A stretch of DNA of 60,552 nt, taken from positions 1-60,552 of the forward strand of contig JBOGIQ010000006.1 of the NCBI GenBank assembly GCA_050742535.1, read 5' to 3'. Origin of the DNA: Gp6-AA40 sp050742535 (GTDB lineage: Bacteria; Acidobacteriota; Vicinamibacteria; Vicinamibacterales; UBA2999). Positions 33,035-42,002 of the stretch are shown in pieces; within the stretch, counting starts at the first letter, position 1, and each line of letters opens with the position of its first letter. The translations under genes and the position numbers were made by a program. The notes under the pieces are model-generated. The model had not been told where the DNA came from, made no database searches, and saw nothing but the letters and a program-made list of their open reading frames with translations.

Positions 33035-33597
33035 GGCTTCTTCTCCGACGGCGGCGGTGCCGACACGTAGGTCGCCTCGAGCTGGGCCTGGAAGATGTCG
33101 TTCTCCATCAGCGTTTCGTTACGCGGAATCACGTTCCGGAACGCGCCCGTCTTCTCGAGCGCTTCGATGAATTGTTGGATGTCGTCGACGCTGCGCGCCT
33201 CGGCGCCGAGCACGATCTGGCGGCCGGCGCGCTGCTGCACCGACGTAATGCGGACGTCGGATGGAAGCGTGTGCTCGAAATGTCCCAGCACGTCCGTCCA
33301 GGAGAACGTGCGCTGATCGATGATGGCGTTCGCCTCGCGCGCCGCCTTGTCGACGATGGCCAGTTCCTTCTTGTCGACGCGTGCCAGCGTCTGCACCGCC
33401 TCGGCGCGCAGCCGGGTCGTCTCGCGCTCGGCGGCGGCGGCTTTGGCGCCCAGCGTCCGCTGGCTGTTCCCCAGCCGCACCAGTTGCACGGCGTTATAGG
33501 CCGTCAACGCGACGACCACGACCGCGAACAGCCCGAGCAGCGCGTGGACGGCCCGCGCGTTGTAGAACGGCCGCGTCGACAGATTCGTGCGGATCAC
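33031..33597 (-). CDS. pilN: PilN-like protein
   Basis: A 188-residue protein starting MIRTNLSTRPFYNARAVHALLG, the conserved N-terminal motif (NLxxRPFYN) by which PilN binds PilM. One TM helix (about 17-35), a coiled coil and a ferredoxin-like domain (VRITSVQQRAGRQIVLGAEA, DIQQFIEALEKTGAFRNV) follow. It overlaps pilM and pilO. Confidence 0.88.
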   Translation of the reverse strand: MIRTNLSTRPFYNARAVHALLGLFAVVVVALTAYNAVQLVRLGNSQRTLGAKAAAAERETTRLRAEAVQTLARVDKKELAIVDKAAREANAIIDQRTFSWTDVLGHFEHTLPSDVRITSVQQRAGRQIVLGAEARSVDDIQQFIEALEKTGAFRNVIPRNETLMENDIFQAQLEATYVSAPPPSEKKP

Positions 33598-34580
33598 GCG
33601 GCCACCGTCTCTTTCCGGCCGCGCAGGAGCATCCCGACGAGCGGCGCCAGGGCGGCGCCCTGCCGCGGCGTGACCGTAATGCGATCGACGATCGGCGCCA
33701 TTGGCGTCGGATCGAGCGGCTCGACGATGGTCCCCAGCCGCGTTTCGAGCTCCAGAATCGCCGTCTCCAGTCCGCCGGCGACTGGAGTGCGCCCGCCGGC
33801 GAAGATCCGCGTGAAGCCCTTACCCGCCAGACGATCCTGGTAGTACATGGCCGTCTGGTGGACGACGTCGCTCAGCGGCTCGGCGTCACCTTCGGCGCGG
33901 CTGCGGAAGAAGATCAGGTCGCGGCCCCGCATGATGGCGATGGACGTGCATTCGGGGCGGATGTGGACGAGCAGCCAGTCGCCGGCCGGGGCACCGCCGG
34001 CGAGGTAGAGGTTGGCCACGCACAGCGTCGCCACGTCGACCAGCCCGGCATGAACGCCGACGGCGTCGCACACGCCCTCGTACTCGGCGACCACGTCGCG
34101 GCGCGCCGCAACGACGACGAATTCCCCTCCTGACTCGATCCGCGAACCTGCGGAGTGGCTGATCGATGCCTCGTCCACAGAGAACGGCAGCGACTTCTTC
34201 ACCTGCCATCGAATGAGCTGATCGAGGTCGTCGCGCCGCTCCGGAATCTGATCGAAGCGGACGAGCGAGACGCGCGCCGCCACATCGGGAATCACCAGGG
34301 CGGCCCGGCGCGGGCGATGTCCGGCGCGCTCGCAGGCGGCGCGAAGCGCGTCGATGACCGGCGCGCGATCGACGATGTTGTGTCCGACCAGCGCCGGGAC
34401 GACGGCACCGGGTGGCAGATCGGCGGCGCCATACGCCTGCACCGTCGGCGCCGATCCGCGCGCGCCAAGGACGGCGATCGACACCATGTCGGGGGCGATC
34501 TCGATGGCCGCGTCAGGCGGCGAGCTGGCCAGCCAGGAAAGCACGCCTGCGGCGCCGGAAGGGTTGCGGAGGCGGCTCAT
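33594..34580 (-). CDS. pilM: Pilus assembly ATPase-fold protein PilM
   Basis: A 328-residue cytoplasmic actin-like protein. Segments typical of PilM: AAIEIAPDMVSIAVL, RRAALVIPDVAARVSLVRF, IRWQVKKSLPFSVDEA, VVVAARRDVVAEYEGVCDAVGV, WLLVHIRPECTSIAIMRGRD and the C-terminal FAGGRTPVAGGLE. It links the PilN/PilO platform to the ATPase. It overlaps the gspE stop by four bases. Confidence 0.88.
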   Translation of the reverse strand: MSRLRNPSGAAGVLSWLASSPPDAAIEIAPDMVSIAVLGARGSAPTVQAYGAADLPPGAVVPALVGHNIVDRAPVIDALRAACERAGHRPRRAALVIPDVAARVSLVRFDQIPERRDDLDQLIRWQVKKSLPFSVDEASISHSAGSRIESGGEFVVVAARRDVVAEYEGVCDAVGVHAGLVDVATLCVANLYLAGGAPAGDWLLVHIRPECTSIAIMRGRDLIFFRSRAEGDAEPLSDVVHQTAMYYQDRLAGKGFTRIFAGGRTPVAGGLETAILELETRLGTIVEPLDPTPMAPIVDRITVTPRQGAALAPLVGMLLRGRKETVAA

Positions 34581-36217
34581 TCGACGAACGTCACCTTATT
34601 GATCTCCCGGAGCGTGGTCAGCCCGGTGAGAACCTTTTCGACCGCGGACTCGCGAAGGAAGCGCATGCCCTCTTCGTGCGCGGTCTTCTTGATTTCGGAT
34701 GTCGGCCGTCTGTCGAGGATCATCTCACGGATCGGATCGGAGAGATTGAGCAGCTCGCAGATCGCCGTGCGGCCCTTGAAGCCGGTGCCGCCGCACTCGA
34801 TGCAGCCCGCGCCCTCGAAAAAGCGATGCGTGCGCGCCAGATCCGGCGAGAGCGCGGATTCCTCCAGCGCGCGCGGCTCGACACGCGCCGGACGCTTGCA
34901 GTGACTGCAGATCAGTCGCACCAGCCGCTGCGCCATCACGCAGTTCAAGGCCGAGACGAACTGATACGGCTCGACGCCCATGTTGAGGAATCGGCCGAGG
35001 ACGTCGACGACGTTGTTGGCGTGGACGGTGGTGAACACCAGGTGGCCCGTCAGCGCCGACTGAATGGCGATCTGCGCGGTTTCCGGATCGCGAATCTCGC
35101 CGACCATGATCTTGTCGGGGTCGTGGCGCAGAATCGACCGCAGACCGCGGGCAAACGTCAGCCCCTTCTTCTCGTTGATCGGAATCTGCGTAATGCCGCG
35201 CAGCTGATACTCGACCGGATCCTCAATCGTGATGATCTTGTCTTCGACCGATTTGATCTCCGAGAGCGCGGCGTAGAGCGTGGTCGTCTTGCCGGAGCCG
35301 GTCGGCCCGGTCACGAGCACCATCCCGTACGGTTCGCGGATGTACTTGCGGAACCGCTGCAGTTCGGGCGCCGGGAAGCCAAGGATGTCGAGCGTCAGCT
35401 CGGTGAACTGTTCGCTGATCGATTCCTTGTCGAGGATGCGGATGACGGCGTCCTCGCCGTGGACGCTCGGCATGATCGACACACGGAAGTCGATCGTCTT
35501 GCCGGGCATCCGGACCTTGAACCGTCCGTCCTGCGGAATCCGCTTCTCCGCGATGTCGAGCTCGGCCATGACCTTGATGCGTGAGACGACCGAACTATGG
35601 AACTGCCGCGAAATCGGCCGCATCGCCGGCTGCAGCACGCCGTCGATCCGGTACTTGACGTAAACCGCATCGTCGCCGGTCTCGATGTGAATGTCGCTCG
35701 CCCGCCGCTGAATGGCGGTGTAAATCGTCGAATCGACCAGGCGGATGATCGGGTTCATGTCCCCGGTCGTCAGCTTCTCGACGGTGAGGCTGTCCTCCCC
35801 CATCTCCTCGTCCTTCAGGACCTGGAGCTGGAAGCCGTCGACGGCGTCCTCGAGCACGCGCTGGGAGCTCTCGCTCTTCTTCAGAATCGACTGAATCGCC
35901 GACGCCGCGCCGACGGTGACCTTGATCGGTGTGCGCAGGACGGCCGACAGCTCGTCGATGAGCGGCAGATCGGCGGGGTCCGAGACGACGATGACCAGCG
36001 CCGCGCCCTCGCGGCGCAGCGGCACGAACCCGTAGCGCAGCATGAGATCGGCAGGAATCGAGCGGAACAGCTCCTGGTCGATGCGGAATTCGTCCATGTC
36101 GACGAACTCCCGCCGATAGCGCGTCGCCAGCTGGCGGGCGCGCGTCACCTCCGCCTGATGGTCGTCAGGAGGCTGAACCAGGCCCAGGGCGTTTTCGTTC
36201 GAATCAGTTATCGCCAT
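34577..36217 (-). CDS. gspE: Type II secretion/type IV pilus assembly ATPase (GspE/PilB)
   Basis: A 546-residue hexameric motor. ATG 36217 (MAITDSNENA) with AGGG close by is preferred over TTG 36229. The N-terminal T2SSE_N domain covers about 30-130. The NTPase core has DIHIETGDDAVYVKYRIDGVL, Walker A GPTGSGKTTT, an Asp box around TIEDPVEYQL, Walker B IMVGEIRDPETAQIA and a His box FTTVHANNVVD. A C-terminal four-cysteine zinc knuckle, CSHC and CIEC, is present as in GspE and PilB. It powers pseudopilus assembly. Confidence 0.95.
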   Translation of the reverse strand: MAITDSNENALGLVQPPDDHQAEVTRARQLATRYRREFVDMDEFRIDQELFRSIPADLMLRYGFVPLRREGAALVIVVSDPADLPLIDELSAVLRTPIKVTVGAASAIQSILKKSESSQRVLEDAVDGFQLQVLKDEEMGEDSLTVEKLTTGDMNPIIRLVDSTIYTAIQRRASDIHIETGDDAVYVKYRIDGVLQPAMRPISRQFHSSVVSRIKVMAELDIAEKRIPQDGRFKVRMPGKTIDFRVSIMPSVHGEDAVIRILDKESISEQFTELTLDILGFPAPELQRFRKYIREPYGMVLVTGPTGSGKTTTLYAALSEIKSVEDKIITIEDPVEYQLRGITQIPINEKKGLTFARGLRSILRHDPDKIMVGEIRDPETAQIAIQSALTGHLVFTTVHANNVVDVLGRFLNMGVEPYQFVSALNCVMAQRLVRLICSHCKRPARVEPRALEESALSPDLARTHRFFEGAGCIECGGTGFKGRTAICELLNLSDPIREMILDRRPTSEIKKTAHEEGMRFLRESAVEKVLTGLTTLREINKVTFVE

Positions 36218-36229
36218 ATCCCTGACCAA

Positions 36230-37447
36230 TCACGTCGCACCAACCACCGAGCTCAGCTCGAACACCGGCATGTAGAGCGCGAGCACCACGACGGCAATGA
36301 TCACGCCCATGATGACGAGAATGATCGGCTCGACCAGCGTGATGAAGCGCGAGACCTCGGTGTCGATCTCCTCATCGTAGAAATCCGCCAGGCTGTTCAG
36401 CATCTCCTGGAGCGCGCCGGTCGACTCTCCCACTTCGATCATCTTCACCGCGACGTCCGGGAAGGACGCCCGCTCGCGCATCGCGGCGGCGAAGCTCTGG
36501 CCTTCCTGCACGCGGCGCCGCACGTCCTCGAGCTCCGTGGAGAGATACTTGTTCGACATCGATCGGCCGGCGATCTCAATGGCATTTACCAGGGGGATGC
36601 CACCGCCAAGCAACGTCGCCAGTGTCCGTGCCACCTGCGCCGTCGCGAACTTGCGAACCGTCTCGCCGAACCAGGGCAGCGCCAGCAGGAAGCGATGGAA
36701 GCTGCGGCGCTGCGACGGATGGCGCACCCACAGCGCCGCGCCGGCGACGACGCCAGCCACGACTGCCGTGATCAGCCAGACATTGGTGACCACGAAGTTC
36801 GAAACCCCGACGACAATCTGGGTCGACGCAGGAAGCTTGCGATCGAAATTGCCGTAGAAGTCCGAGAACGCCGGCACGACGCGCAGCACGATGATGCCGA
36901 TCAGCACGAACATCATCGTCACGAGGATCGCCGGGTAAATCAGCGCGGAGATCGTTCGTTTCCTGACCGTGCCGATCACCTTCTCGTACGCCACATACCG
37001 GCGGATGACGGCATCGAGGTTTCCGCTGCGCTCGCCGGCCATCAGCGACGCGGCGTACACCGGCGGGAACAGCGTCCCGTGTTCGGCGAACGCATCCGAA
37101 AGCGACGTCCCCGCCTTGACCCGCTCGTAGATCGCGTCCAGCACCGCTTTGAACGTCACGTTCGACACACGCTGGCGGAGGATGTCGAGCGACTGGACCA
37201 GCGGCATGCCGGCCTTGAGCAGGGTCGCCAGCTCCTGGTTGAAAACGAGAAACTCCTGCCGGGCGACGCGGCCACGCCGGCCGCCGCCGAGTCGAATTGC
37301 GGTCTGCAGGCCCGTGCGGCGCTGCAGTGACAGGATGTAAAGACCCCTCTCTTCCAGCTCACGGCGCAGCCGGTCTTCGCTGTCCGCGACGTAAACCCCT
37401 TCGAGGATCTCCCCACCCGGGGTGCCGAGTCTGCACCGGAACTCCAT
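36230..37447 (-). CDS. gspF: Type II secretion/type IV pilus platform protein (GspF/PilC)
   Basis: ATG 37447 gives 405 residues starting MEFRCRLGTPGGEILEG, the normal length; the frame continues upstream without family similarity. Two GspF domains (about 65-190 and 270-390) each with QELATLLKAGMPLVQSL- and TLATLLGGGIPLVNAIE-type motifs, and three TM segments (about 165-190, 215-245, 375-400). It is the inner-membrane rotor that couples GspE to pseudopilin extraction and the first gene of the operon running down to 27552. Confidence 0.94.
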   Translation of the reverse strand: MEFRCRLGTPGGEILEGVYVADSEDRLRRELEERGLYILSLQRRTGLQTAIRLGGGRRGRVARQEFLVFNQELATLLKAGMPLVQSLDILRQRVSNVTFKAVLDAIYERVKAGTSLSDAFAEHGTLFPPVYAASLMAGERSGNLDAVIRRYVAYEKVIGTVRKRTISALIYPAILVTMMFVLIGIIVLRVVPAFSDFYGNFDRKLPASTQIVVGVSNFVVTNVWLITAVVAGVVAGAALWVRHPSQRRSFHRFLLALPWFGETVRKFATAQVARTLATLLGGGIPLVNAIEIAGRSMSNKYLSTELEDVRRRVQEGQSFAAAMRERASFPDVAVKMIEVGESTGALQEMLNSLADFYDEEIDTEVSRFITLVEPIILVIMGVIIAVVVLALYMPVFELSSVVGAT

Positions 37448-37563
37448 GACTATGTTTAGGTTAGACGGAAGAGATGCTGCATCGGCTTTTAGGAGGCTCC
37501 TGACTCGGCGCTGTCTCTTACTATTTCGGCCGAATGTAGTCGCGATGATACTATCGCCCCACT

Positions 37564-37839
37564 TTGGCATCTGAAGCGCTCGGAATGGTGGAAACCCGCG
37601 GTCTGATCGGTTCGGTTGAGGCTGCCGATGCGATGGTCAAAGCTGCCAACGTGGTCCTGGTCGCCAAGGAATACATCGGCGCCGGCTATGTAACGGTCCT
37701 GGTACGGGGCGACGTCGGGGCGGTCAAGGCGGCGACGGACGCCGGCGCCGCGGCTGCTCGGCGCGTGGGCGAGCTGGTCTCGGTGCACGTGATTCCCCGT
37801 CCGCACGCGGAAGTCGAACGAATCCTGCCCAAGGGTTAG
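37564..37839 (+). CDS. Bacterial microcompartment hexameric shell protein (BMC-H)
   Basis: A 91-residue single-BMC-domain protein of the EutM/PduA type: MASEALGMVETRGLIGSVEAADAMVKAANV, then LVAKEYIGAGYVTVLVRGDVGAVKAATDAG and HVIPRPHAEVERILP. Such proteins tile the facets of protein organelles. The start is TTG 37564, required to keep the EALGMVET start, with no ribosome-binding site visible but a -10-like TACTAT 10 bases upstream. The stop overlaps the GTG of the aldehyde dehydrogenase. No pentamer (BMC-P) or trimer (BMC-T) gene is nearby, so the rest of the shell must be encoded elsewhere if a compartment is made. Confidence 0.92.
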   Translation: MASEALGMVETRGLIGSVEAADAMVKAANVVLVAKEYIGAGYVTVLVRGDVGAVKAATDAGAAAARRVGELVSVHVIPRPHAEVERILPKG

Positions 37840-39608
37840 TGGAAAACAAGGATCTGACCTCCATCGCCGAGGCGCGCGCCCTTGCGCGCACCGCGAAGCA
37901 GGCCCAGCCCCTTCTGGCCGAGCTGTCACAGGAACAAATCGATCAGATCGTTACGGCGATGGCCGGCGCGGTGACGCCGCACGCCGAGGCACTTGCCCGT
38001 CTGGCCGTGGAAGAGACCGGTTTCGGTGTCGTCGAGGACAAGATTCAGAAGAACCTCTTCGGCTCGAAGCAGGTCTACGAGTTCATCCGCCCGATGCGAA
38101 CCGTTGGCGTCATCGGCCGTGTCGAGGATAAGAAGGTCGTGGAGATCGCCGAGCCGTTCGGCGTGGTCGCCGCAATCGTCCCCTCCACCAACCCGACCTC
38201 AACGGCCATCTACAAGGTCCTCATCGCGCTGAAGGCTCGTTGCCCCATCGTCATCAGTCCGCACCCGTCGGCAACCCGCTGCATCACCAGAACCGTCGAG
38301 TTGATGGCGGAAGCGGCGGAGCGCGCCGGCGTACCTGCCGGCAGCATCGGCTGGATGAAGACGGTGACGCTCGAGGGCACGCAGGAGCTGATGAAAGCGC
38401 GCGAGGTCGCCGTGATTCTCGCCACAGGCGGGATGGGACTGGTGCGCGCCGCCTACAGCGCCGGCAAGCCTGCGTACGGCGTCGGGCCGGGCAACGCGCC
38501 GTGCTACATCGAACGCTCCGCCGATCTTCCGAAGGCGGCGAGCGACATCATGATCGGCAAGACGTTCGACAACGGCTTGCTCTGCTCCTCGCCGAATTCG
38601 GTCGTTGTGGACGAACCGATCGCGGAAGAGGCGCGGCGGCAGTTCCAGTCGCTGGGCGCCTATTTCATGAACGACGCGGAAGCCGACGCGCTCGCAAAGG
38701 TGCTCGTGACCGCCCAGCGCCTGCCGAACCCGTCTCTTGTCGGCCGGCCGGCCTCTGTCGTCGCGGAGAAAGCCGGCCTGAAGGTACCCGACGGGACGAA
38801 GGTCTTGATTGCACCGCTCAAGGGCGTCGGCCGTGACTATCCGCTGTCGATCGAGAAGCTGTGCCCGGTGCTGTCGTGGTACGTCGTCAGCGACTGGCGC
38901 CAGGGTTGTGAACGCTGCATCGAGATCCTGCGCTACGGCGGAATGGGCCACACGATGGCGATCCATTCCGAGAACCAGGACGTCATCCTGCAGTTCGGTC
39001 TGCGCAAGCCGGCGTTCCGGATCTGTGTGAATACACCGACCACGCACGGATCCATCGGCCTGACGACGGGACTCGATCCGGCGATGACGCTCGGGTGCGG
39101 CGGGTGGGGCGGCAACATCACCTCGGACAACATCTCGCCGCGCCATCTGCTCAACATCAAGCGGCTGGCGTACGAGGTTCGCCCCGCGCCGCTGTCGGCG
39201 ACGATGGCCCGGTCGGGGAAGGCGTCTGAAAAGGCAAGCTCGGGCGCGACGATCCGTCCCGCGGCGGCGGATAAGGTGTCGCCGGTGAACCCGCTTCCCC
39301 AGGCGCCCGTGAAGCCGGAGCAACGGGGCATCCCGGCTCAGGCACTGGCCGCGCGGATCGACGAATTCCTCGCGTCGCGTGGCTACAAGGCACCGGGCGC
39401 TGACGCAGCCAGGAACGCCGCAGAGGCTCCACCGACTCCGGCTGCGAAGAGCGAGGTTGCGGCTGAGTTCGTCTGCGAGGACGATGTGCGCGCCGCCCTC
39501 GGCGCTGGGCGGAAGGTGCTCATCGGGGAGAAAACGATCATCACCCCCTCGGCCCGCGACCTGGGTGAATCCAGGAAGGTGTTCGTCCAGGCGTCCTGGC
39601 CGAATTGA
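37839..39608 (+). CDS. CoA-acylating aldehyde dehydrogenase, microcompartment type, with C-terminal extension
   Basis: A 589-residue enzyme; the core (about 1-470) is of the EutE/PduP/AdhE-N class that oxidises an aldehyde to acyl-CoA. Visible: EPFGVVAAIVPSTNPTST, GVGPGNAPCYIE, KTFDNGLLCSSPNSVVV with the presumed catalytic Cys (most relatives read CASEQ there) and THGSIGLTTGLDPAMTLGCG. A Pro/Ala-rich linker surrounds an amphipathic helix (ALAARIDEFLASRGYK), a likely encapsulation peptide. The final 45 residues (EDDVRAALGAGRKV, IITPSARDLGE) resemble, from memory, the N-terminal segment of EutQ. GTG 37839 overlaps the BMC-H stop. Confidence 0.9.
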   Translation: MENKDLTSIAEARALARTAKQAQPLLAELSQEQIDQIVTAMAGAVTPHAEALARLAVEETGFGVVEDKIQKNLFGSKQVYEFIRPMRTVGVIGRVEDKKVVEIAEPFGVVAAIVPSTNPTSTAIYKVLIALKARCPIVISPHPSATRCITRTVELMAEAAERAGVPAGSIGWMKTVTLEGTQELMKAREVAVILATGGMGLVRAAYSAGKPAYGVGPGNAPCYIERSADLPKAASDIMIGKTFDNGLLCSSPNSVVVDEPIAEEARRQFQSLGAYFMNDAEADALAKVLVTAQRLPNPSLVGRPASVVAEKAGLKVPDGTKVLIAPLKGVGRDYPLSIEKLCPVLSWYVVSDWRQGCERCIEILRYGGMGHTMAIHSENQDVILQFGLRKPAFRICVNTPTTHGSIGLTTGLDPAMTLGCGGWGGNITSDNISPRHLLNIKRLAYEVRPAPLSATMARSGKASEKASSGATIRPAAADKVSPVNPLPQAPVKPEQRGIPAQALAARIDEFLASRGYKAPGADAARNAAEAPPTPAAKSEVAAEFVCEDDVRAALGAGRKVLIGEKTIITPSARDLGESRKVFVQASWPN

Positions 39609-39709
39609 AGCCCTACGGAGACTGGCGGGAATGGGGGCAACGGTCGATAAAAACACTGCACGGACGGGCGCAAGGCTGCCCGCAATTGCTGAGCCCGTTG
39701 GACTTATTG

Positions 39710-39739
39710 TTGACCCGTAAAAATCCGGAATGGTAGAGT
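39710..39739 (+). promoter_or_regulatory. Promoter of the lytic transglycosylase gene, possibly leaderless
   Basis: TTGACC (39710-39715), an 18-base spacer and TAGAGT (39734-39739). Transcription would begin at or next to ATG 39748, so the mRNA may have no leader. The rest of the 139-base spacer 39609-39709 shows nothing else of note. Confidence 0.45.
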
Positions 39740-39747
39740 ACGACCCC

Positions 39748-41535
39748 ATGTGGCCGTGCCCTCGGCTCTCCTCGGGGCAGACGACGGCGTCTCCCGGACC
39801 GCGCGCAAGACGCGGTGGGCGCTTCGGTGTGTCTGCAGCGCTGACGTGTGCGTTGAGCCTCCTCGCCCTGGCGGCTGCCCCCGTGCAGACACACGCGGGC
39901 CCGCCGGCTGCCGCCGCCCAGACTTCCCTGCAGGAAGGCGACGCGGTTGCCGAGCTCATCGCGCTCTCGACGAAACACTTCGAGACCGGTGAGCGGGAGC
40001 TGCGCGAGGGCCATCTCGAGATGGCCAAAGAGGCATTCAATCGCTCGCTCGAGGTGCTGCTCGAATCGCGCTTCGGCGGCCGGACGGTGCCGCGGATCCG
40101 CGAGCATTTCGACCGCCTGGTCGAGCGCATCAGCGCGTACGAACTGACCGCGCTCGCTCAGGGCGACGGCTTCACCGAAAAGAAGTACGAGCCGGCCACG
40201 ATCGATGATCTGCTCTCCATTTCCACGTTCGAGCAGCCACCGGCAACGCCCGAAACCAAGCAGGCGGTCTCCGCGGACCTCGAGGCGACAGCGCACGACA
40301 TCGAGATTCCGCAGAACGCCAGGGTGCTTCAATACATCCAGCTCTTCAGTGGACGCCTCAAGGGTTACCTCGAGGACGGCTTGAGCCGTGGCGCTCAGTA
40401 CTTGCCGATGATTCAGGAGGTCTTCCGTGCGGAGGGCCTGCCGCTGGACCTGGCATATGTGCCGCTGATCGAAAGCGCGTTCAAGCCGAGCGCGGTGTCG
40501 CGGGCCAAGGCGAAGGGCATCTGGCAGTTCATGCGGGGCACGGGGCTGGAAAACGGCCTGGAGCATGACTGGTATATCGACGAGCGCGCCGATCCGGAAA
40601 AAGCGACGCGCGCCGCCGCAAAGTACCTGACCACGCTTCACAAGATGTTCGGCGACTGGCATCTGGCCCTGGCGTCGTACAACGGCGGCCCCGGCCGTGT
40701 GCAGCGGGCGATGAAGCGCTCGAAGCGTGACGACTTCTGGAAGCTGACGGCGTCGAGCCGATACCTCCCCCGCGAAACGCGCGACTACGTGCCGCTGATC
40801 CTGGCTGCGATCGTCATCGCCCGGAACCCCGCGCAGTACGGTTTGAACGTGGTCGAGCCCGAGATCACCCGCTCCGAGCAAGTCGCGATCTACAGCCCGA
40901 TCGATCTGCGCAAGGTGGCCGAGTGGGCGGGTGTCTCGGTCGAAACGATCCAGGAGCTGAATCCGGAGCTGCGGCGCTGGACAACGCCGGTGCGGGCAAC
41001 CGACTACCAGCTGAATGTGCCGGAAGGGACGGGCGCACAGGTTGTTGCCGCGCTCGCAACGGCTGAGCCCGAAGAGCTCGTCTCCTTCAATCGCTACAGC
41101 GTGAAGAAGGGCGAGACGATTTCGACTATCGCGAAGAAGCTGAAGGTCAGCCGTACCGACCTTGCCGAAGCCAATTACCTCAACACGAAGGCAAAGCTTG
41201 GCGCCGGGCAACAGCTGATCATCCCGCGCGCGCCGACGACCATCCTCGCGGCACGCACCGATTTGCCGGCGCCGGTGGCCGAGTCGCGATCGGTGGACGC
41301 GGTCGTGGCCAGCAACGTCCGGCCTCCGGCCGTGGAGAGTGAATCCGCCGCCAGCGGCATCACCCGCGTGACGCATCGCGTCAAGCGCGGCGAGACGTTG
41401 TTCTCGATTGCGAAGTTGTATCGGACCACCGTGTCGGCGCTGAAGCAGGCGAACCGCATCTCGGGCAGCGCCATCAAGGTCGGCCAGCGTCTGACCGTCA
41501 TCCGCACCGGCACGAGCGCCAACGCCACGAACTGA
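39748..41535 (+). CDS. Membrane-bound lytic murein transglycosylase (MltD-like) with two LysM domains
   Basis: A 595-residue exported enzyme (signal or anchor about 30-50). ATG 39748 is chosen because the promoter ends just before it; ATG 39730 is an alternative. The SLT goose-lysozyme-like domain (about 225-385) holds the catalytic Glu242 in YVPLIESAFKPSAVS, then AKGIWQFMRGTGLENGL, and ALASYNGGPGRVQRAM. LysM domains at about 445-495 (YSVKKGETISTIAKKLKVS) and 543-588 (HRVKRGETLFSIAKLY) bind peptidoglycan. It cuts glycan strands to 1,6-anhydro-MurNAc products, which could feed the recycling genes at 23.6-27.5 kb. Confidence 0.93.
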   Translation: MWPCPRLSSGQTTASPGPRARRGGRFGVSAALTCALSLLALAAAPVQTHAGPPAAAAQTSLQEGDAVAELIALSTKHFETGERELREGHLEMAKEAFNRSLEVLLESRFGGRTVPRIREHFDRLVERISAYELTALAQGDGFTEKKYEPATIDDLLSISTFEQPPATPETKQAVSADLEATAHDIEIPQNARVLQYIQLFSGRLKGYLEDGLSRGAQYLPMIQEVFRAEGLPLDLAYVPLIESAFKPSAVSRAKAKGIWQFMRGTGLENGLEHDWYIDERADPEKATRAAAKYLTTLHKMFGDWHLALASYNGGPGRVQRAMKRSKRDDFWKLTASSRYLPRETRDYVPLILAAIVIARNPAQYGLNVVEPEITRSEQVAIYSPIDLRKVAEWAGVSVETIQELNPELRRWTTPVRATDYQLNVPEGTGAQVVAALATAEPEELVSFNRYSVKKGETISTIAKKLKVSRTDLAEANYLNTKAKLGAGQQLIIPRAPTTILAARTDLPAPVAESRSVDAVVASNVRPPAVESESAASGITRVTHRVKRGETLFSIAKLYRTTVSALKQANRISGSAIKVGQRLTVIRTGTSANATN

Positions 41536-41606
41536 ATCGGCGTACTTCGAGGCCCGTGCGATCGACCAGCGACCGGTCAACACGGCACGAGCCAACGGTT
41601 CAGGAC

Positions 41607-42002
41607 CTACTTCTTTATCGGCAGGCTTCCGAGCACATCCGACGGCTTCACCGCTTCCACTTGTGTGAAGAGCTTGTCGATCTCCGTGTGCGTCCAGCCT
41701 TTGACAGGCCGCATCGTTGCAGACGACAGCACCACAGTGGACGTCGACAGTTTCTGATTGTTTTGAGCGAGAACCTTGTTGAAATATTCCGCCTGGCAAC
41801 CGGAGGGATTATTGAGCTCGCGCCTGATCACTCTCGCCGCGTTGACGTACACCATTACATCGGATCGGTTATCCCGGCGCAGCGCAGCTTCCGTGAGCGT
41901 CGCCAGCGTTGCGCAGGTCGTTGCGTAATCAGAGGCACTTTGCGCCAGAGCGTTCGGGACCACGCACGCACTGAGCGCCATCCAAGCAAGTAGGATCTTC
42001 AT
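41607..42002 (-). CDS. Small secreted protein of unknown function
   Basis: A 131-residue protein with a signal peptide (MKILLAWMALSACVVPNALA). The mature part has two cysteines (TTCATLATL and PSGCQAEY) that may form one disulfide and is mostly helical. I do not recognise a family. It overlaps the stop of the membrane-protein gene in an ATGA junction, so the two are co-translated, and it is the last gene of the unknown three-gene operon. Confidence 0.7.
   Translation of the reverse strand: MKILLAWMALSACVVPNALAQSASDYATTCATLATLTEAALRRDNRSDVMVYVNAARVIRRELNNPSGCQAEYFNKVLAQNNQKLSTSTVVLSSATMRPVKGWTHTEIDKLFTQVEAVKPSDVLGSLPIKK

Noticed and set aside
38199..41799. Long open frames antisense to the aldehyde dehydrogenase and the transglycosylase (643 and 728 codons)
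   Set aside because: Arg/Ala/His-rich translations without motifs, fully covered by well-supported plus-strand genes.
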